Origin: Trichaptum fuscoviolaceum
Taxonomy: Eukaryota; Basidiomycota; Agaricomycetes; Hymenochaetales; Trichaptaceae
Length of the DNA stretch: 64,000 bases
Direction of reading: 5' to 3'
Assembly (NCBI GenBank): GCA_910574455.1
Contig: CAJSYZ010000001.1
Coordinates: 2,029,424-2,093,423, forward strand
The notes below the pieces were generated by a model. That model did no database searches. It saw nothing but the letters and a program-made list of their open reading frames with translations, and had not been told where the DNA came from. Of the stretch, positions 25,595 through 34,745 are shown piece by piece (positions within the stretch are counted from its first letter, which is position 1; each line of letters begins with the position of its first letter). Made by a program: the position numbers and the translations under genes.

Positions 25595-27426
25595 ATGGAC
25601 TCTCAGGTGCGCAAGCCGGAAAGACTGGTATTTCAATTTGTGATGCAAACCGCATTTATAGAGCTTGGTTCCGTACCCGCCGTTCGCCACGGTTGAGCAG
25701 ATTATTCTGAAAGAAAAACGCGGAAATTGCGTCCCAATCTTTGTCCAACTACCTGCCGACCTCTTAACGCCATGCACAGCCTATTTGCGCATCGCGAAGG
25801 ATTCAAAATACAGCTTTTTGTTGGAATCCGTAATCGCTGGGGAGAACATAGCGAGATATAGTTTCATCGGAGCTGGTGAGTACGACTGGTTCTCGAGCAT
25901 AGCATATGACTTAAATCATGGTCGACTTTGCGCTACATCAGACCCTCTGAAAGTAATCAAGACAGGACCCAATGAGGAGCTTACCGGGGACCCAATGTCT
26001 GTGTTACAGAAAGAGCTTGCTGCATACCGCTACGTCAAGCTACCCGAGGTGCCAACGTTCACCGGAGGGGCCGTTGGATATGTCGCGTATGACAGCATCC
26101 AGCATTTTGAGCCCAAAACGAAATGTGAACTCAAAGATCCGCTCGGAATACCAGAAGCCGTCTTTATGGTTGCGGACACACTCGTCGTATACGACCACCT
26201 CTTCCAAAACATCAAGGTTGTCTCGCATGTCTTCGCTCCCAGCAACTCCCCACAGATCAATCTAGCGTTCATCTATCATACTGCCGTCGAAAAGACTCGC
26301 CGTCTTGCACGCATCTTGCTTTCCACATCTATGAGCGTTCCCGAACCTTTGCAGCCCCCCATCGTCCTTGGCCAGCAGGCAGCTTCGAATGTTGGTAAGG
26401 ACGGGTACGAAAGCTTCGTGACCGATTTGAGGCAGCATATTGTTGCCGGAGATATTATTCAAGCTGTGCCTTCGCAGCGCTTAGCTCGTCCGACTTCTCT
26501 ACACCCGTTCAACGCATATAGACAACTGCGACAAGTCAACCCTAGTCCATACATGTTCTATATGGATTGTGGGGAGCTACAAATCGTCGGTGCGAGTCCA
26601 GAAACTTTGTGTAAGGTGGAAAAGAACAAAGTCTACAACCATGCCATTGCCGGAACGACCAAGCGCGGTAAGACGCCTGAAGGTATGGAGTCGACATGTT
26701 TGTCTATAATTTTATCTCATAGTCCTTGGTTTTGTAATAGAGGACGAACGACTGGGTAACGAACTACAGTCATCAGAGAAGGACCGAGCAGAACATATAA
26801 TGTTGGTTGACCTCGCTCGCAACGATGTCAATCGGGTCTGCCAGGCGAAGACGGTCAAGGTCGACCATCTAATGCATCTTGAGAAGTTTAGCCATGTTAT
26901 CCACCTTACTTCTCAGGTCTCGGGGATTCTCAGAGATGGGCTTACGAGGCAAGTTTGCTCACTCAGCCTATGGAAGACTGCACTAACACAATCGAACAAT
27001 TAGATTTGATGCCTTCCGATCTATTTTCCCAGCCGGAACAGTTTCTGGTGCTCCCAAAATCAAGGCTATTGAGCTTGTTTATTCCTTGGAGAAAGAGCGG
27101 CGCGGGGTCTATGCCGGCGCAGTTGGTCGCTGGGATTTCGCAAACGATGAAATGGATGTCTGCATCGCAATACGTACAATGGTCTTCAAGGATGGTGTTG
27201 CTTATCTTCAAGCAGGAGGTGGCATTGTCTTTGACAGTGTTGAGGAGGACGAGTATGTTGAAACCATTAATAAATTGCGTGGTAACGTGAAAGCGTTGGA
27301 ACAGGCTGAGGGTGAGTTTATTTCGTGTTTTTCTAGTTCCAGAAGCTCATTGGCCCTTCAGAGTATTGGTACAAGATCCAGCAACAGCAACAGCAACCAC
27401 CCACACCATCGCAGCGCAGCGGATGA
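25595..27426 (+). CDS. TRP2: Anthranilate synthase component I
   Basis: Six exons (25595-25606, 25662-25875, 25942-26682, 26741-26948, 27004-27311, 27362-27426) give 515 residues. The enzyme converts chorismate to anthranilate, first step of tryptophan synthesis. Visible hallmarks are [108 protein letters not shown] and [10 protein letters not shown], all in the chorismate-binding fold. LLES near the N-terminus corresponds to the tryptophan feedback site. The initiator exon has only 12 coding bases (MDSQ), joined to [13 protein letters not shown]; without it there is no ATG in frame. Intron 26949-27003 is a GC-AG intron with perfect AG/GCAAGT. The C-end is a Gln-rich tail. Confidence 0.96.
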
Positions 27427-27511
27427 GCAATGTTATTTAGATGTTTAAATGTATTGTAGATGGTGGCCTGTATACAGAGATATAATGTAAAGATCCAAAA
27501 AGACTACTAGA

Positions 27512-28531
27512 CTATAAGCCTTCGTCCTGTTCCGCAGCTAACCGTTCTTTTATGCGCCGCAGCCGCTGGGCACTTTCGGTGTTATTAGCCTCCCTTTCGA
27601 GCATGAGTTTCATCTTCTCCTCCCGCTCTTTTCCCAGTTTGATTTCAACCCCTTCTCGTCCCGCAATGCTAAGCACACCCGCAATGAGCTCCGCTGTCCG
27701 CGTGTTCTCATCGTTGCCGGGCACCGCGTACATGACGATACGAGGATCAACATTCGAGTCGATGATTCCAATCGTGGGTACGTGTTCTATCGCACACTCA
27801 CGAATTGCGGGCATATTTGCAAGTGGGTTGAGCAGAATGACCAGGTCGGGTATGATTTTGGTGGACTGTACGGCTTGTGCACCGAAGTGATGTATACGGT
27901 TCGTTAGTGTTCCTGGCAGCCATTTCTCTCCGACGTAGTAGCCTTGTGCACCCATTCTCTCCGCAGCCTTCTTTACTGCGGGGCGAATGTCTGGACGTGT
28001 TCCTACGAAGACCACAGTCCCTCCCGCGGCTGCGATCGCTCGCGTGAGGTTTGCAGCACGACGAAGCATAGGCACAGTGTGATCGAGATCAATTATGGTG
28101 ATACCTGCCCTCGTTCCATATGCATACGGCATGAAGTTAGGATTGAGGAGAGAGGTCGAATGGCCGAGGTGTGCGCCTGCCGCGAGAAGAGCAGATAGAG
28201 TGAGTTCACCCGGTGAAGGAGGTTTATGCAGAGAGTGGTGGGGTTGCCATTCAGTATCTCGCGACTGAGTAGAGCCATACTGCGAGTAGTGATCAACTTT
28301 ATGGCATGTCAGAAACGAATATTTGAAGTATTGCATTTCAAGAAACGTACGCCATAATCTATCGGAGGCATGGTCAAGCTGGAATTTTGACCAGTCCTCA
28401 GGACCCTTCAAAGGCGCTCCTGGTGGAATATCCGTGGTCATAGACCTTTTCTGTGGCCGAGAGGACGAAGCTACGCGCGCTGGCCGCCATTGCTGCCTAC
28501 AGCTCTGGCAAACTCGCCTTGCGGTGTTCAT
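27512..28531 (-). CDS. MRP4: Mitochondrial small-subunit ribosomal protein uS2m
   Basis: Two exons (28351-28531 and 27512-28296) give 321 residues. The start MNTARRVCQSCRQQWRPARV is an Arg-rich, acid-free mitochondrial presequence. The uS2 fold follows: LSALLAAGAHLGHSTSLLNP, GITIIDLDHTVPMLRRAANL, GTVVFVGTRPDIRPAVKKAA, WLPGTLTNR, IPDLVILLNPLANMPAI and PTIGIIDSNVDPRIVMYAVP. A Lys/Glu-rich helix ends the protein. The 54-nt intron (28297-28350, GTACGT...AAAG) is open and divisible by three, so retention would insert 18 residues. A 2.09-kb transposon is inserted 45 bp upstream of the ATG, separating this gene from its former divergent neighbour SSB1. Confidence 0.93.
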   Translation of the reverse strand: MNTARRVCQSCRQQWRPARVASSSRPQKRSMTTDIPPGAPLKGPEDWSKFQLDHASDRLWRTFLEMQYFKYSFLTCHKVDHYSQYGSTQSRDTEWQPHHSLHKPPSPGELTLSALLAAGAHLGHSTSLLNPNFMPYAYGTRAGITIIDLDHTVPMLRRAANLTRAIAAAGGTVVFVGTRPDIRPAVKKAAERMGAQGYYVGEKWLPGTLTNRIHHFGAQAVQSTKIIPDLVILLNPLANMPAIRECAIEHVPTIGIIDSNVDPRIVMYAVPGNDENTRTAELIAGVLSIAGREGVEIKLGKEREEKMKLMLEREANNTESAQRLRRIKERLAAEQDEGL

Positions 28532-28568
28532 GGAGGTGAGCTGAAGTGAGAGGATTGGCGTGGCTGTG

Positions 28569-28576
28569 CAAAAAGA
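28569..28576 (+). repeat. Target-site duplication, left copy
   Basis: CAAAAAGA directly precedes the left end of the fold-back element. The identical word follows its right end at 30667-30674. Confidence 0.88.
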
Positions 28577-28892
28577 CACCTTAGGCAACGGATTTCAGGG
28601 TCCAATAGGGCCTCTTAGGGGTAGTTCTTTTTGCAAAAGAATAGACCTAACCATATGAAAGCTCCCGATGTTCGTCCCCCTATTTACCCAAAGAAGTTCG
28701 TGAGACTTCAGTAGAATCCCAAAACATTCACGATGTTCGGCATTCAAATTGCCGATGTTTGCGAGACCTTCGTGAACATCCGAAGCCACACGATCTTCGG
28801 GTAACATGGTACAAAATATGTAGTATATATGCACAAAATAAATACACTAACAAGAACATCAAAAATGGTAGCTAAATGCTATATTTTATGAG
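28577..28892 (+). repeat. Left terminal inverted arm
   Basis: The non-satellite part of the left arm, complementary to 30351-30666. It includes internal short palindromic words such as GATGTTCGGCATT...GCCGATGTT and a GCAAAAG/CTTTTTGC word resembling the target site. Confidence 0.9.
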
Positions 28893-29085
28893 AAGAACAT
28901 CTGCAGAATATCTGCAGAACATCTGCGAATATCTGCGAATATCTGCAGAACATCTGCGAGAACATCTGCAGAACATCTGCGAATATCTGCGAATATCTGC
29001 AGAACATCTGCGAATATCTGCGAATATCTGCAGAACATCTGTGAATATCTGCGAATATCTGCAGAACATCTGCGAATATCTGCGA
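28893..29085 (+). repeat. Satellite array in the left arm
   Basis: Tandem 10-11-bp units, AGAACATCTGC and GAATATCTGC, in mixed order, many joined as CTGCAG. Because the units lack stop codons, several overlapping frames stay open through the array. This is low-complexity repeat, not coding. Confidence 0.9.
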
Positions 29086-30116
29086 TGTTCGGCATTGCCG
29101 ATGTTCGTGTATACACCAGAGAAGATCGTGAGACTGTCCAAGACCTTCGGCTAGTTGCCGCAAACATCCAAAGCCACATGCTTTTCGACAGTAAGGTAGC
29201 AGACCTTCTTGGTACAAAGTACATATAACTCCCTTCCCATTGCGAAAAATCCGAAGTGATTTGAAGCGGAAATGAATATATTATGATTTTGTCCGAATTA
29301 TCGGAATGTCACGGTACTGTCTCAATGAGACTCCAGTTCGGACATCAATAACTCCGTCAATTCTTTGCTTAGAAATTTGATACTTATATCGACAGAAACT
29401 ACTAATCAAGGCCTTTCCTTGTATCTATTTAACTTTTGAACGCGACAATTATTTCTTGAGTTACAGAGGAAACAATCAAAAAGTCTAAAATATTGAACTT
29501 TATGTTACGGTATATATGCATAAAACAAATACACTTACAAGGACCCTTGTAAAATATAAGTAGTCATGCTGTACAAGCACAGAAATAAACAAATAGTATT
29601 TAATCTCCATAAGTAATATACTTGAAACTACTGCTTGCAAGGATGGATACTCCGGGCCTTTGGTGCAGGCCCGAGAAGTACACAATATTGTTTGACACAC
29701 TTAACTCAATATCAAGCCTGGTAGTAGCTCATCCAATGCCATAGGGCATAGTAATGTAGTTAAAGAAGAACTGAATAGATATATCTTATGTTACTTACTG
29801 AGGGGTGGGGGCTTTTGGTAGAGAAGCTATGTTATGGCCTCCGAGTCAGTCAGATCCAGTATGTATTGTTTCACATACATACATTCCTCCTCTATTCAAG
29901 ATTCTGAGTATTACAAGAGCAATTTACTTATTGAACTAGTGTATTACATGTGTAGTCACCTATTAGGGTCTAAATAGAACAAGACAATGCAATGGGGGGA
30001 GAAATAGTTAGTTGTATGCGGTAGATAAGTAAATGGATCATGCAAACAGACGGTATACACTTATATGTGCTGTGATTGGCCAGCCCACTGAGGCAAAACC
30101 CGAGGTTGCGATTTTG
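29086..30116. other. Central part of the fold-back element
   Basis: A/T-rich and without a convincing gene. The first 145 bp (29086-29230) are a degenerate copy of the arm module: they share GATGTTCGGCATTGCCGATG, an AGATCGTGAGAC word, AAACATCC-AAGCCACA and GGTACAAAGTA in the same order. A second degenerate piece at 29504-29543 matches the arm word TATATATGCA-AAA-AAATACACT-ACAAG. The longest frame (29500-29700 minus) derives from this second piece. Confidence 0.6.
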
Positions 30117-30350
30117 ATGTTCTGCAGATATTCACAGATGTTCTGCAGATGTTCTCGCAGATGTTCTGCAGATGTTCGCAGATGTTCTGCAGATATTCGC
30201 AGATATTCGCAGATGTTCTGCAGATATTCGCAGATATTCGCAGATGTTCTGCAGATGTTCTCGCAGATGTTCTGCAGATATTCGCAGATATTCGCAGATG
30301 TTCTGCAGATGTTCTCGCAGATGTTCTGCAGATATTCTGCAGATGTTCTT
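30117..30350 (-). repeat. Satellite array in the right arm
   Basis: The reverse-complement family of the left array (GCAGATGTTCT and GCAGATATTC units). It is longer and its units are in a different order from the left copy, so the arrays have expanded or shuffled independently while the outer arms stayed nearly identical. Confidence 0.9.
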
Positions 30351-30666
30351 CTCATAAAATATAGCATTTAGCTACCATTTTTGATGTTCTTGTTAGTGTA
30401 TTTATTTTGTGCATATATACTACATATTTTGTACCATGTTACCCGAAGATCGTGTGGCTTCGGATGTTCACGAAGGTCTCGCAAACATCGGCAATTTGAA
30501 TGCCGAACATCGTGAATGTTTTGGGATTCTACCGAAGTCTCACGAACTTCTTTGGGTAAATAGGGGGACGAACATCGGGAGCTTTCATATGGTTAGGTCT
30601 ATTCTTTTGCAAAAAGAACTACCCCTAAGAGGCCCTATTGGACCCTGAAATCCGTTGCCTAAGGTG
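30351..30666 (-). repeat. Right terminal inverted arm
   Basis: Reverse complement of 28577-28892, ending ...GCCTAAGGTG. The outer end lies 156 bp before the SSB1 ATG. Confidence 0.9.
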
Positions 30667-30674
30667 CAAAAAGA
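30667..30674 (+). repeat. Target-site duplication, right copy
   Basis: CAAAAAGA immediately after the element, identical to 28569-28576. Confidence 0.88.
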
Positions 30675-30707
30675 TCGAAATTGACAGCTGACATAATCGC
30701 ATGAACC

Positions 30708-30822
30708 GACTTTTTTTTCTCCTTCCCCTCTGCCTGCCTTCAGCTCTCACCCTCATCCAGCTACAGCTCTCCCTTCCTCACCTATCATTTCATCCTTCTT
30801 TTTCTTACTCTAATTCACTAAA
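30708..30822 (+). promoter_or_regulatory. Pyrimidine-rich leader of SSB1
   Basis: A strong C/T run fills most of the 115 bp before the ATG. C/T-rich leaders are common before highly expressed translation genes in filamentous fungi. I see no clear heat-shock element (inverted nGAAn repeats), which fits an Ssb-type rather than a stress-inducible Hsp70. The run is intact despite the transposon just upstream. Confidence 0.5.
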
Positions 30823-32946
30823 ATGGAGGACATCTTCGACGGAGCTGTCGGTATTGATCTCGGCACCACCTACTCGTACGTTTTGTCTTGGTCTTAACCG
30901 TGCTCGGCAAAATTTGACTGGGTTATGGTCTTCTAGTTGCGTCGGTGTTTGGCAGAACGATCGCGTTGAGATCATCGCCAATGATCGTATGTATGCGCGT
31001 TCAAATGTCTCATTATATGCTAATATGCATGTTTAGAGGGCAATCGTACAACCCCTTCATATGTTGCCTTCTCCACTGAGGAGCGACTGATTGGTGATGC
31101 CGCTAAGAACCAGGCTGCGATGAACCCAATAAACACTGTATTTGACGCAAAACGTCTCATTGGCCGCCGTTTTGAGTATGTTTGATGCGATTTGACGGAG
31201 ATATCATTTTGACCGAATTTTAATAGTGACCCCGACGTGAAAAAGGTGCACATGGCTGTTGACAATGGAGTGGCTGTAAAATTTACTTACACGATTTATT
31301 CATCTTTCTTAAGGATATGACACACTGGCCATTCAAAGTTATTGATCAGGATGGTTCACCAGTGATTAAGGTGACCTATCTTGGCGAGGAGAAAACTTTC
31401 ACTCCTCAGGAAATCTCAGCTATGGTCCTCACAAAAATGAAGGAGATCTCGGAAGCTAAGCTCGGGAAGACCGTGAAGAAGGCTGTCGTCACGTACGTCA
31501 TTTCATCACAATGTCGCAGGCATGTTTGCTGACTGTTATCCTAGTGTCCCAGCTTACTTCAATGACTCTCAACGTCTTGCAACGAAGGATGCAGGTTCCA
31601 TCGCCGGCCTCGATGTCCTCCGTATCATCAACGAACCCACCGCCGCAGCTATTGCTTATGGCCTAGACCAGCAGTCAAAGACCGAACGCAATGTCCTCAT
31701 CTTCGATCTTGGTGGAGGAACTTTCGATGTCTCTCTCCTCAACATCACTGGTGGTGTGTTCGCCGTGAAGGCGACCGCTGGTGACACCCATCTTGGTGGT
31801 GAGGACTTCGACAACAACTTGCTCGAGCACTTCAAGAATGAGTTCAAGCGTAAGACCAAGCTCGACATCTCCGAGGACCCCCGTGCTCTCCGTCGCCTGC
31901 GCAGCGCTTGCGAGCGTGCGAAGCGTACTCTCTCTAGTGTGGCGCAGACTACTGTCGAAGTCGATTCGCTCTTCCAGGGCGAGGACTTCTCCTCAAACAT
32001 CAGCCGTGCTCGCTTTGAGGAGATCAACGCAAGCCTCTTCAAGTCGACCATTGATCCAGTTGAAAAGGTCTTGAAGGATGCCAAGATGTCCCGCGAGAAG
32101 GTTGACGACATAGTCCTTGTCGGTGGTTCAACCCGTATCCCGAAGATCCAGTCTCTTGTATCTGAGTACTTTGGTGGTCGTACATTAAACAAGTCGATCA
32201 ACCCTGACGAAGCTGTTGCGTACGGCGCCGCCGTTCAGGCCGCTGTCCTTACTGGCCAGACCTCTGACAAGACGGCAGACCTACTTCTCCTCGATGTTGC
32301 ACCTCTCTCCCTCGGTGTCGCCATGCAGGGTGATGTGTTTGGTGTTGTCGTTCCCCGCAACACGCCCATCCCAACCAACAAAAGCCGAACTTTCACCACC
32401 GTCGTCGAGGACAACCAGACGACTGTCACCTTCCCTGTGTACGAGGGCGAGCGTACTCAATGCCGCGACAACAGGCTACTCGGCGAGTTCGAGCTGAATG
32501 GCATCCCTCCCATGCCCCGTGGCCAGGCAGAGTTGGTCACCACCTTCGAAGTCGATGCCAACGGTCTTCTGAAGGTGTCTGCCATGGACCGTGCATCCGG
32601 CCGCAAGGCTAGCATTAGCATCACGAACTCCGTCGGTCGTCTGTCGAGCGTTGAAATTGAGCAGATGATCAAGGATGCTGAGCAGTTCAAGCAAGCAGAC
32701 AAGGACTTCTCTGCACGGCATGAGGCTAAGAGCGATCTCGAGGCTTACATCCACCAGGTCGAGAGCACCATCACGAGCCCTGAGATTGGCATGAAGTTGA
32801 AGCGCGGAGCAAAGTCGCAGGTTGAGGCTGAGCTTGCGCGCGCTCTCGAAAAGCTTGAGATTGAGGATTCGTCGGCCGATGAGCTCAAGAAAGCGCAGCT
32901 AAACATCAAGAGAGCTCTCCAAAAAGCAACCGCTGGTATGCGGTGA
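30823..32946 (+). CDS. SSB1: Ribosome-associated Hsp70, Ssb type
   Basis: Six exons (30823-30875, 30937-30986, 31037-31175, 31227-31245, 31314-31492, 31545-32946) give 613 residues, the same length as yeast Ssb1. The ATPase motifs [28 protein letters not shown] and [13 protein letters not shown] are intact. Linker and substrate domain follow ([21 protein letters not shown]). Features typical of Ssb rather than Ssa are the [17 protein letters not shown] region, the C-terminal helix [19 protein letters not shown] and the absence of a final EEVD. Ssb binds nascent chains at the ribosome exit with the RAC co-chaperone. The fourth exon is only 19 nt. The last exon uses strongly C-ending codons, consistent with high expression. 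Confidence 0.97.
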
Positions 32947-33159
32947 GGTTACGTGTATCCCTCAGTTACTCAGTGGTTACTTAGTACTTAGTGATGATGT
33001 TAAAAACCAAATTGGTCGTAGATCTCCTGTTGTGTACTCGTTTCACTTTCACTCCTTGCTCTGCAGTGATTATAATGCTACATTAGTCTCATTCGTGTGT
33101 CGATATTATGGTATACACGGATACGATAGCAGTGGAAGCAAAATATATAAAATAACTGT

Positions 33160-34551
33160 CTATTGTAGTAGGGCTTTGTGAACCACGAGTCCCACTTCAA
33201 GAATTTGGAGTTCCTCATCGGCTCCATCACAAAGTGCTTTATCTGCTTCTGCGAAAGCCATTGCGCATTGCGCCTTTTGCCTTGCAGTAATTGTCGGATG
33301 CAGGATAATTAGGTCGTGCAACTAACATTTTTGTTAGTCTTCAGGTGTCGATCTCGAAAAAAACCTGACTCCACCTGTGATAAAAATTGTGATGCCGAAT
33401 AACCTTCCCGCATCAACTCCTTTACCTTCCCTCGCACAAGCTCGAAGCCACTTAACTTTCTTCGCTTTTCGGCATCCACATCCATGTCATCAATGTTGCT
33501 CGTCATTATCTCTACTCCGAGGACTTTGGCGAATCCGTTAACCACACTGTCTGGAACTACGCCTGCGATCTCTTGAATATCTCGAGGAGTAATCTCGGTC
33601 GGAGGATTGGTCGAAGAGGACAAGCGAGAAGCAGACTGCAAGTAGGTGATAGCTCGACGCAAGTCTCCGCCAGAGACCTCAATAAGCGCGTCTACGACGG
33701 GAGGCGCAGTTGGTACATTTTCCGTCAAAGCGATGTGCTGAAGTCGAGTTGATGTGGAAGATGTATCAAGAGGTTTGAAGCGGAATTTTGAGCAACGAGA
33801 CGCAAGAGGTTCTATTATTCTGTGACATGAAAACTGTGAGATGCTTGTGTATTGAGAAGAAACAAGTTAGACGAACCGCGTGACAAAGTTGCAGACCAGA
33901 CAAAAGCGCGTAATTCGGGCGTAGGTTTCCATTATACGTCGTAGGGCGGATTGTGCATCTTGGGTCATAGAGTCTGCTTCATCCAGGATGATAATCTTGT
34001 AAGGTGGACAAGGGTATATCTTGCCGTCGGATGCAACTGTCTGAGCTCGGGGTGTCTGGCGAGCAAAGTTCTTGATCTTTTCGCGGACAATAGAGATACC
34101 ACGTTCGTCAGAAGCGTTCAATTCGAGGACTCGGTTTCGAAAGTTATCTGGGCTGAGATGGAATTCAGAATAGAATGAATTGGTTGTATGGTCTATTGGT
34201 CAACACACCCGAACAATTGCCTAGCTAAGGCAAGGATTGTAGATGTCTTCCCTGTTCCTGGCGGTCCATAGAATAGCATATGAGGTAGCTGAGCATATGT
34301 GTCAGAGTATAGCAATTCTCGTGGCCTGGTAACATACATTAGTTGAAGTCAACGTCTTTTGGAGAACAGCGACGATATGTTCTTGCGAAGAAACATCATC
34401 AATAGTTTTTGGCCGACTGATGAGTAGTATGAAGTCAGAAGTGGGAGGGTGCTAATGCTTATGGGCCTTACTATTTTTCTACCCAAGGTTGTAGTGCAGG
34501 ATCTGCGGTATGTTTCTGCACGGGCTTACTGGTTTGTGGCTTCAGAAACAT
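33160..34551 (-). CDS. RFC2: Replication factor C small subunit (Rfc2 / human RFC4 type)
   Basis: Six minus-strand exons (34472-34551, 34338-34416, 34209-34288, 33877-34152, 33375-33819, 33160-33321) give 373 residues. The clamp-loader signature is complete: [20 protein letters not shown], Walker [12 protein letters not shown] (residues 59-69), [20 protein letters not shown], Walker [12 protein letters not shown], arginine-finger motif [12 protein letters not shown], and [17 protein letters not shown]. The C-terminal collar helix reads [16 protein letters not shown] and [15 protein letters not shown], matching the human RFC4/yeast Rfc2 branch. RFC loads PCNA at primer-template junctions. It is divergent from the CAF-1 large-subunit gene over 194 bp containing four ACGCGT boxes, so co-regulation at G1/S is likely. 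Confidence 0.95.
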
Positions 34552-34596
34552 GGTTGGCGTCTGCAGCCAGGATCGGAGAAGGTGCTACACAGTGGG

Positions 34597-34707
34597 ACGC
34601 GTCTGGAGGGTGACGAGCCGACGCGTGACAAATTGAGAGTCACGACGCGTTTTGTGCACATGGTGTCACACGCTTCATCGCGCTTTTGTCCACAATCTTC
34701 GACGCGT
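34597..34707. promoter_or_regulatory. Cluster of four MCB-like boxes (ACGCGT) in a divergent promoter
   Basis: ACGCGT occurs at 34597-34602, 34621-34626, 34645-34650 and 34702-34707, between the ATGs of RFC2 (34551) and the CAF-1 gene (34746). A fifth copy (34773-34778) lies in the first CAF-1 intron. In yeasts this palindrome is the MluI cell-cycle box bound by MBF (Mbp1-Swi6 type). Four in 194 bp is far above the chance rate of one per 4096 bp. Confidence 0.75.
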
Positions 34708-34745
34708 TCCACAACGCTCACAACGTTGACATGCTACTATGCGAC

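Larger units (their letters stand above)
28577..30666. mobile_element. Non-autonomous fold-back transposon with long inverted arms
   Basis: The 2090-bp element has inverted ends starting CACCTTAGGCAACGG. The arms are collinear without gaps for about 315 bp: position x on the left pairs with 59243 minus x on the right. I saw one substitution (near 28711 against 30532), which suggests recent insertion. Inside the arms lie two satellite arrays of CTGC/GAATAT/GAACAT units. The centre (about 29090-30115) has no transposase-length frame. An 8-bp duplication flanks the element. Eight-base duplications occur in hAT and some Mutator-like families, and long arms with subrepeats recall fold-back or TIR-MULE elements, but the terminal bases do not settle the class. 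The element must be mobilised in trans. Mirror-image 79-codon frames in the two arms are only the arms themselves. Confidence 0.92.

Noticed and set aside
28893..29085. Regular short repeats that might suggest a CRISPR-like array
   Set aside because: Units are contiguous 10-11-bp tandem repeats without unique spacers, in a eukaryotic genome, and lie within transposon arms.
28595..30648. Mirror-image 79-codon frames and 70-112-codon Ile/Cys/Arg- or Leu/Glu-rich frames in the fold-back element
   Set aside because: They are the two inverted arms and the satellite arrays read in several frames. Repeat units without stop codons keep every frame open; no start context, splice site or known domain.
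30708..30822. Heat-shock elements upstream of SSB1
   Set aside because: No array of inverted nGAAn units is present; the region is a plain pyrimidine-rich leader.
31656..32201. 181-codon minus frame within SSB1
   Set aside because: Shadow of the C-ending codon bias of the Hsp70 exon; no homology signal and no introns.
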